Under the pieces are notes generated by a model. That model did not search any database, had not been told where the DNA came from, and was given only the letters and a program-made list of their open reading frames with translations. Below are positions 1 through 4,787 of a stretch of DNA of 6,731 nucleotides, piece by piece (the stretch's first letter is position 1; every line of letters starts with the position of its first letter). The DNA comes from Lysobacteraceae bacterium (lineage in GTDB: Bacteria; Pseudomonadota; Gammaproteobacteria; Xanthomonadales; Rhodanobacteraceae). The stretch is taken from NCBI GenBank assembly GCA_018971925.1, contig JAGWZT010000110.1, forward strand, positions 1 to 6,731. Reading direction: 5' to 3'. A program made the position numbers and the translations under genes.

Positions 1-822
1 CCGGAGATGTGGAAACGCTTCGTCGAGTTCACCCACAAACAGGTCGACGAGATCACCTCGCGGTACGGCCGCATCGACCTGATGTGGCTGGACGCGGGCT
101 GGGTGAATGCACAGGACCATCCCGATGCCAAGGCCTACGGCATGGAAGTGCCGTGGGCGCAGGACATCGACATGCCGCGTCTCGCCGCGACCGCGCGGCG
201 CAACCAGCCCGGCATCATCCTGGTCAACCGCGCCGATGGCGGACCGTACGAGGATTACCGCACGCCCGAACAAACCGTGCCCGATCACCCGCTGCCGTAC
301 CCGTGGGAAACCTGCATGACGATGGGCAAGTCGTGGTCGTGGGATCCGCATGATGAATACAAATCGCCACGTGAACTCGTGCACACATTGATCGAAATCG
401 TGGCCAAGGGCGGCAACCTGCTGCTGGGCATCGGTCCGCAGGGCAATGGCGAGTTGCCCGCCACCGCACTGGAACGATTGAAGGCAATCGGCGCGTGGAT
501 GCAAATCAACGGTTCCGCGATCCACGGCACGCATCGCCTTGCGCCCTACGCGGAAGGCAGGTTCCGTTTCACGCAATCGAAGGGCGGCAATGTCAACGCG
601 ATCTATCTCGCCGAGGCCGACGAGAGCGAGCCACCCACGGCGATGGAATTGCACGGCTTGCATCCCGCGCCCAATGCGGACGTGCGAGTGCTCGGATCAC
701 CGGAACTGCTTGCATGGCAGCCACGCGGCGGTGGTTTTCGCGTCGAATTGCCGCAAGCCGTGCGCCACCGGTTGAGCGGAGCGCTGGCCTGGACGTTGCG
801 CATTTCCGCTGTGCGGGCCTGA
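1..822 (+). CDS. GH29 alpha-L-fucosidase, C-terminal part (5' end outside window)
   Basis: Retaining exo-alpha-L-fucosidase that hydrolyses terminal L-fucose from glycans. The frame is open from base 1 and 273 residues are visible. Bacterial GH29 enzymes are usually about 430-550 residues, so roughly the first 200 (and any signal peptide) are missing; the ATG at 7 is internal. The GH29 nucleophile motif MWLDAGW is present, with the Asp codon at 91-93 (visible residue 31). A Glu in YRTPEQ (codon 268-270) lies 59 residues further on, the same spacing I recall between nucleophile and acid/base in the GH29-A enzyme BT2970, so it is the candidate acid/base (inference). PWETCMTMGKSWSW and NLLLGIGPQGNGELP are further family signatures closing the catalytic barrel. 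From about residue 180 to the end is the usual C-terminal beta-sandwich. The gene ends in TGA 165 bases before the receptor gene on the same strand. Family assignment is firm; linkage specificity cannot be read. Confidence 0.93.
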   Translation, partial: PEMWKRFVEFTHKQVDEITSRYGRIDLMWLDAGWVNAQDHPDAKAYGMEVPWAQDIDMPRLAATARRNQPGIILVNRADGGPYEDYRTPEQTVPDHPLPYPWETCMTMGKSWSWDPHDEYKSPRELVHTLIEIVAKGGNLLLGIGPQGNGELPATALERLKAIGAWMQINGSAIHGTHRLAPYAEGRFRFTQSKGGNVNAIYLAEADESEPPTAMELHGLHPAPNADVRVLGSPELLAWQPRGGGFRVELPQAVRHRLSGALAWTLRISAVRA

Positions 823-831
823 ACCATCACC

Positions 832-847
832 GCGGCGTTTTCGCCGC
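832..847 (+). other. Small perfect hairpin after the fucosidase stop
   Basis: A GCGGCG / CGCCGC inverted repeat (6-bp stem, TTTT loop) begins 9 bases after the GH29 TGA. No T-run follows the stem (the next bases are ACTGCAAC), so it is not a canonical intrinsic terminator. It may be a weak pause, a 3'-end stabilising structure or chance in GC-rich DNA. The rest of the 823-987 gap shows no convincing promoter or operator to me. Confidence 0.3.
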
Positions 848-974
848 ACTGCAACATGCGTGGACGATCGCCGGGGACTTCCCACGGCCGTCCGAAGGTT
901 TTACCATGCGTCGCGCAGGGGTTTCATGGGTGCATCGCTGGCTCAAAATTGAACCACGGGGTTTCGGCCGTTCC

Positions 975-980
975 GGGAGG
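975..980 (+). promoter_or_regulatory. Ribosome binding site of the TonB-dependent receptor gene
   Basis: GGGAGG lies 7 bases before the ATG at 988. It decides the start: the same frame is open back to an ATG at 856, but the extra 44 residues are unlike a receptor N-terminus, whereas the ATG at 988 begins a clean signal peptide. Confidence 0.8.
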
Positions 981-987
981 CTCGTCC

Positions 988-3888
988 ATGCAATACGTCA
1001 CTTTTCCACGCAACGCGCTCGCGCTGGCCTTGGCTGCCGCGTTGCTGCTGCCACTGGGTGCATTCGCGCAGACCGCCGGGGGGCAAGATGCGAGTTCCAC
1101 ATCGCCCCAGTCGACGCCTGATTCGTCCAAGGCGAAGAAGACCCTCAAGGAAGTCGTAGTCCTCGGGTCGCGCATTCCGCGCACCGAGATCGAAGGCGCC
1201 AAACCGGTGATGACCGTCACCGGCGTGCAGATGAAGAAGGAAGGGTTCACGACCCTCTGGGAGTTCATGAATTCACTGCCGCAGGTCGGCCGTGCGCAGA
1301 CTCCGCCGAGTTGGGGCGCCACGTCGGTGAATGCCCGTCAGCTCAACTTGCGCAACATGGGGGCGCAATTCACCCAGCTGATGATCGACGGTTATCGCGT
1401 CGTCGATTATCCGCAATCCAACAATGGCAAGACCAACTTCCAGAACTACAACGACATCCCCACCGGAATGATCGACCGTGTGGAGATTCTTGCATCCGGC
1501 GCATCGTCGATCTACGGCGCCGACGCCGTGGCCGGCGTGGTCAACGTGATCCTGAAGAAAGACTACCAGGGCGACGATCTGCAGCTCACGGCCGGTGGCG
1601 CGACCCGTGGCGCCCGCCAGTACGGCGATTTAAGCTGGACCGGCGGCCGCTCGGGAAACCATTGGCGTGTCATCTACAACCTCGAGCACACCAATCGCTC
1701 GCCGTTGTGGGCCAAGGATCGTCCCTACACGGATTCCGAGGCAGATGCAGGCTACGGCACCTGGAATCCCAGCGCACGGATGTTCGGCTATCAGACTTAC
1801 GACGCCTTGTCGCTGTATGACATCAACGGCAACTACATCACCCCGCCGTCCGGCTCGTGCGAGTCGTTCCAGAACTTTTCAAGACGCGAGAAGAAGACCA
1901 TCGGCACCAATGGCGATCAGGTGACCGGGCCGGTCACGGACAACGGCCAGTACTGCACGCAACACGATCTGTTCCGCAACTGGGTGCTGACGCCGGGGTT
2001 GCAAAGCAACGACGCCGCGATTTCGGGCGAGTACGATCTGAACGACAACCTGCAAGCCTATGGCTCCGTCGCGATATACGACACCCATGGCGTCTCGCAG
2101 ACCCAGCGGCCGTTCGCGTACCCGATGGGCGGGTTGCCGGTGCCGTTCTATGACCAGGGCACGGGCCAGGTCATCACCAACTACCTGCGCCAGTTGACCT
2201 ACGCCGAGATGGGCACCCAGGCCAACACCTACGACAACGAACAGTACTGGAACGTCCACGCCGGGTTGCGTGGCGCGATCTTCGATGGCCGGTTCAACTG
2301 GGATTTGAATCTCGGCTACCAGAAGTACATCGTGCACGAGAACTACACCGGCCTCAACGAACAGGGCATGTTCGATTTCTTCTTCGGCCCGCAGCTCGGC
2401 ACCACGGCGATCAACGGTACGACGTATCCGGTGTACGACGTCAACCAGCAGCGCTACTGGTACCCCATCACGCCGGCGCAATACTCCACGTTCGGCGTGG
2501 CCGGCGAGAACAACGCATGGTCCTGGATGCAGAACGCCACGTTGAATGTCAACGGGAACCTGTTCAACGTTCCTTGGGACGACAAGCCGATCGGCTGGGC
2601 CGCCGTGCTGGAGGCCTATCACAACGGATACAAGCTGGCGCCCGACCCGCGCGGCAATACCACTTACTTCGGCGATCCGTTCCAGGATTACAACACTGGC
2701 GGCGGCAGTCGCAACCGCTATTCGTTCGCGACCGAGTTCCGGATACCGGTACTGTCGACGCTGGACATCGATTTGTCCGGACGTGCCGACAAATACGCTG
2801 ACGCCAGCATCGCCGATATCGCCAAGACCTGGGGCTTCAGCATAGAGTGGCGCCCGATCAAGGGCCTGTTGCTGCGCGGCAGTTACGGAACCAACTTCAA
2901 GGCGCCTGACATGCAGGCGATCTACCAGACGCAGTCGGCGTCGACGGTCGGCATTTACCGGGACGATCTCCAGTGCATCCAGGCCAAGGACTTCAATTGT
3001 CCCTCGACCCAGCATTCCACTTACTTCACGCAGTACCAGGGCGGCAGCCCGAACCTGCTGCCGGAGTCGGGTCATGGCTGGACCTACGGCTTGGCGTGGG
3101 ACGTTCCCTGGGTCGATGGACTGACGGTCATGGCCGACTACTGGCACACCGGTGTCAACAACGCGATCAACTACATCGACGAGGGCACCCTGCTTGCGGA
3201 TGAGGCGGGTTGCATCACGGGTCTCACCATCACCGGCGCACCGTACATCACCCATGCGCAGGGATCGCCGTATTGCCAACTGGCGATCAGGGACGTGATC
3301 CGGGACGCGAATGGCAACATCACCGCGATCCACACCGGCCCGATCAACGAGTCGTCGCTGTATGTCAGCGGCATCGATGCTTCGCTCGACTACCACTGGA
3401 CGACCGGCAACTGGGGCAATTTCAATCTCTCCATCAACTACACCGACAACCTGTCGCACAAGGAACGCGTGCTTCCCACCGACCCGCTGCTCAACACGCG
3501 CTACCAGAACGTGGCCAGCAGGGTGACCGGCATCCTCAACTGGAACCGGGGCGCGTGGGACGCGTCGATTTCCGGCCTGCGTTACGGTTCCCTGCGCGAC
3601 AACAACTTCGGCGGTTGCGAAGTGTTGCCGAACGGGATCATGCCGTCACAGGGCGATCCGTCGTGCGTTCCTTATTACGGCATGATCAAGCCGTGGATCA
3701 CCTGGAGCGGCTCGGTCGGTTACCAGTTCGACAAGCGCATCAAGATGACGCTCATCGTGCACAACATCTTCGACCGGGTGGGCAACATCCCCTATTACTC
3801 GGGTGGCTTCGAATTCATCCCGACCCAGCAGGGCGATACCTACGACGGGCGTGAGGTTTTCCTGCAGATCAACTACAAACTTGATTGA
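988..3888 (+). CDS. TonB-dependent outer-membrane receptor, probable glycan importer
   Basis: Outer-membrane active transporter powered by TonB-ExbB-ExbD, 966 residues. Residues 1-27 form a signal peptide (basic start, Ala/Leu core, cleavage expected after AFA before Gln28). A Ser/Thr/Lys-rich linker leads to a TonB-box region, LKEVVVLGSR, at about 53-62. The plug spans roughly 63-195 and ends with the classical VEILASGASSIYGADAVAGVVN stretch (around 166-186; Tyr176, Gly177). The rest is a beta-barrel with aromatic-rich alternating strands and long loops; RGSYGTNFKAPD and HNIFDR are typical barrel signatures near the middle and C-terminus. The only eight cysteines sit in four close pairs (291/323, 663/671, 742/763, 877/893), suggesting disulfide-tied loops. 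The protein ends NYKLD rather than in the common aromatic residue. No SusD-like partner is visible. Substrate is inferred from neighbours as a fucosylated, HexNAc-containing oligosaccharide; a siderophore or other ligand cannot be excluded from sequence alone. Confidence 0.95.
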   Translation: MQYVTFPRNALALALAAALLLPLGAFAQTAGGQDASSTSPQSTPDSSKAKKTLKEVVVLGSRIPRTEIEGAKPVMTVTGVQMKKEGFTTLWEFMNSLPQVGRAQTPPSWGATSVNARQLNLRNMGAQFTQLMIDGYRVVDYPQSNNGKTNFQNYNDIPTGMIDRVEILASGASSIYGADAVAGVVNVILKKDYQGDDLQLTAGGATRGARQYGDLSWTGGRSGNHWRVIYNLEHTNRSPLWAKDRPYTDSEADAGYGTWNPSARMFGYQTYDALSLYDINGNYITPPSGSCESFQNFSRREKKTIGTNGDQVTGPVTDNGQYCTQHDLFRNWVLTPGLQSNDAAISGEYDLNDNLQAYGSVAIYDTHGVSQTQRPFAYPMGGLPVPFYDQGTGQVITNYLRQLTYAEMGTQANTYDNEQYWNVHAGLRGAIFDGRFNWDLNLGYQKYIVHENYTGLNEQGMFDFFFGPQLGTTAINGTTYPVYDVNQQRYWYPITPAQYSTFGVAGENNAWSWMQNATLNVNGNLFNVPWDDKPIGWAAVLEAYHNGYKLAPDPRGNTTYFGDPFQDYNTGGGSRNRYSFATEFRIPVLSTLDIDLSGRADKYADASIADIAKTWGFSIEWRPIKGLLLRGSYGTNFKAPDMQAIYQTQSASTVGIYRDDLQCIQAKDFNCPSTQHSTYFTQYQGGSPNLLPESGHGWTYGLAWDVPWVDGLTVMADYWHTGVNNAINYIDEGTLLADEAGCITGLTITGAPYITHAQGSPYCQLAIRDVIRDANGNITAIHTGPINESSLYVSGIDASLDYHWTTGNWGNFNLSINYTDNLSHKERVLPTDPLLNTRYQNVASRVTGILNWNRGAWDASISGLRYGSLRDNNFGGCEVLPNGIMPSQGDPSCVPYYGMIKPWITWSGSVGYQFDKRIKMTLIVHNIFDRVGNIPYYSGGFEFIPTQQGDTYDGREVFLQINYKLD

Positions 3889-3910
3889 CGAGCTCCAGCG
3901 TCGAGTGCTT

Positions 3911-3930
3911 GTCCCGGTTTCGGCCGGGAC
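3911..3930 (+). terminator. Hairpin with short T-rich tail between receptor and lactonase genes
   Basis: GTCCCGG / CCGGGAC is a perfect 7-bp inverted repeat with a 6-base loop (TTTCGG), starting 22 bases after the receptor stop. It is followed directly by TCTTCT, an imperfect U-tract. It could be a partial intrinsic terminator lowering expression of the two downstream genes, or a 3' stabilising structure for the receptor message. It ends 20 bases before the lactonase ATG, so it would not be coding if that start is right. Confidence 0.5.
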
Positions 3931-3950
3931 TCTTCTCGGCGGGCGCGGTG

Positions 3951-4775
3951 ATGGCGATTGATGCGCACGTCCATTTCTGGCGGATCGGCTGCAACGATTG
4001 CGCGTGGCCGCCGCCGGAACTGACCGCGATCCATCGCGATTTTCTTCCGGAGGACTGGCAGTGGGAAGCGGACGCCGCGGGCATCGATGCCGCGATTGTG
4101 GTGCAGTCGCAGCCGAGTGCCCGCGACACCACATGGTTGCTGGAACTGGCGCGTGACGACGCGCGCATCGCTGGCGTGGTGGGCTGGGCCGACTTGGCCG
4201 CGCGTGATGCACCGGATCGCATCGCCGCGCTGGCGTCGCATCCGAAACTGCGCGGCCTGCGGCCGATGCTGCAGGACTTGCCCGACAACTGGATTCTGCA
4301 ACCCGCGGTGGCGCCGGCGATCGAGGCGATGATTGCGCATCATCTGTGCTTCGATGCGCTGGTGAAGCCACGGCATCTGCCGCATTTGTTGCGATTCGCC
4401 GAAAGCCATCCTGCATTGCGCATCGTGGTCGACCATGCGGCCAAACCCGACATCGCGCGTGGCGAGCTCGATCCGTGGCGCGCGCAGATCGCGGCGTCCG
4501 CGGAACGTGCGAACGTGAGTTGCAAGCTGTCCGGTCTGGTGACCGAGGCCGGCGAGCGTTGGCATCCCGACGATCTGCGGCCGTACGTGGAGCATCTGCT
4601 CGCGACGTTCGGTCCACGCCGCCTGTTGTGGGGCAGCGACTGGCCGGTCGTCAACCTCGCGGGCGATTATTCGCGCTGGTTCGATCTGGCCGGCCAACTC
4701 ACGCACCTGCAGGGCGACGCGCGCGCGGCCCTGTTTGGCGGTAATGCCATGCGGGTTTACGGTATCCAAGGCTGA
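3951..4775 (+). CDS. Amidohydrolase family 2 (COG3618), probable L-fuconolactonase
   Basis: Metal-dependent hydrolase of the amidohydrolase superfamily (Amidohydro_2). Its closest functional match by recall is L-fucono-1,5-lactonase, which opens L-fuconolactone to L-fuconate in the oxidative L-fucose pathway. It has 274 residues, normal for the family, and no signal peptide, so it is cytosolic. Visible marks are the N-terminal metal motif DAHVHFW (His6, His8), LRGLRPMLQDLPDNW at about 100-114, LVKPRHLP, VVDHAAKP (His162), SCKLSG at 190-195, the catalytic Asp230 in LLWGSDWPVVN, and the terminal FGGNAMRVYG. The ATG at 3951 is chosen because it gives the family's usual start immediately before the HxH motif, with a weak GGCGGG site 7 bases upstream. 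An in-frame TTG at 3885 overlaps the receptor stop but would place a hairpin inside the coding region. The GH20 gene follows after 12 bases, so the two are surely co-transcribed. The fucosidase upstream supports the fucose assignment, but other sugar lactones or lactone-like substrates remain possible. Confidence 0.88.
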   Translation: MAIDAHVHFWRIGCNDCAWPPPELTAIHRDFLPEDWQWEADAAGIDAAIVVQSQPSARDTTWLLELARDDARIAGVVGWADLAARDAPDRIAALASHPKLRGLRPMLQDLPDNWILQPAVAPAIEAMIAHHLCFDALVKPRHLPHLLRFAESHPALRIVVDHAAKPDIARGELDPWRAQIAASAERANVSCKLSGLVTEAGERWHPDDLRPYVEHLLATFGPRRLLWGSDWPVVNLAGDYSRWFDLAGQLTHLQGDARAALFGGNAMRVYGIQG

Positions 4776-4780
4776 GGGAG
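4776..4780 (+). promoter_or_regulatory. Ribosome binding site of the GH20 gene
   Basis: GGGAG begins directly after the lactonase TGA and lies 7 bases before the ATG at 4788. The tight spacing indicates one transcript for the lactonase and hexosaminidase genes. It favours the ATG at 4788 over the in-frame ATG at 4800. Confidence 0.75.
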
Positions 4781-4787
4781 ACGAAAC

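Noticed and set aside
884..891. ACGGCCGT palindrome, loosely echoed by TCGGCCGTTCC near 964, considered as an operator
   Set aside because: Short GC-rich palindromes are frequent by chance here, and I could not match it to a known regulator box.
922..949. Possible promoter (TTTCAT, 16-base spacer, CAAAAT) before the receptor gene
   Set aside because: Matches to the -35 and -10 consensus are weak (3 of 6 and 4 of 6) and promoters in this group are often non-canonical, so I cannot support it.
856..987. A 44-residue N-terminal extension of the receptor from the ATG at 856
   Set aside because: The extension would bury the signal peptide, has no good ribosome binding site compared with GGGAGG before 988, and does not look like a receptor N-terminus or a regulatory (FecA-type) signalling domain.
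495..1121. A 208-codon + strand frame spanning the fucosidase 3' end and the receptor signal peptide
   Set aside because: It overlaps both real genes in another frame, is Arg/Ala-rich and has no plausible start context or motif.
1879..3459. A 526-codon open frame on the minus strand opposite the receptor gene
   Set aside because: It lies wholly antisense to a receptor with clear domain structure. Its translation is Val/Arg-rich low-information sequence without motifs, as expected from the codon bias of GC-rich DNA.
3885..3950. An upstream TTG start for the lactonase overlapping the receptor stop
   Set aside because: It would add 22 residues of non-family sequence before MAIDAHVHFW and translate through the 3911-3930 hairpin.
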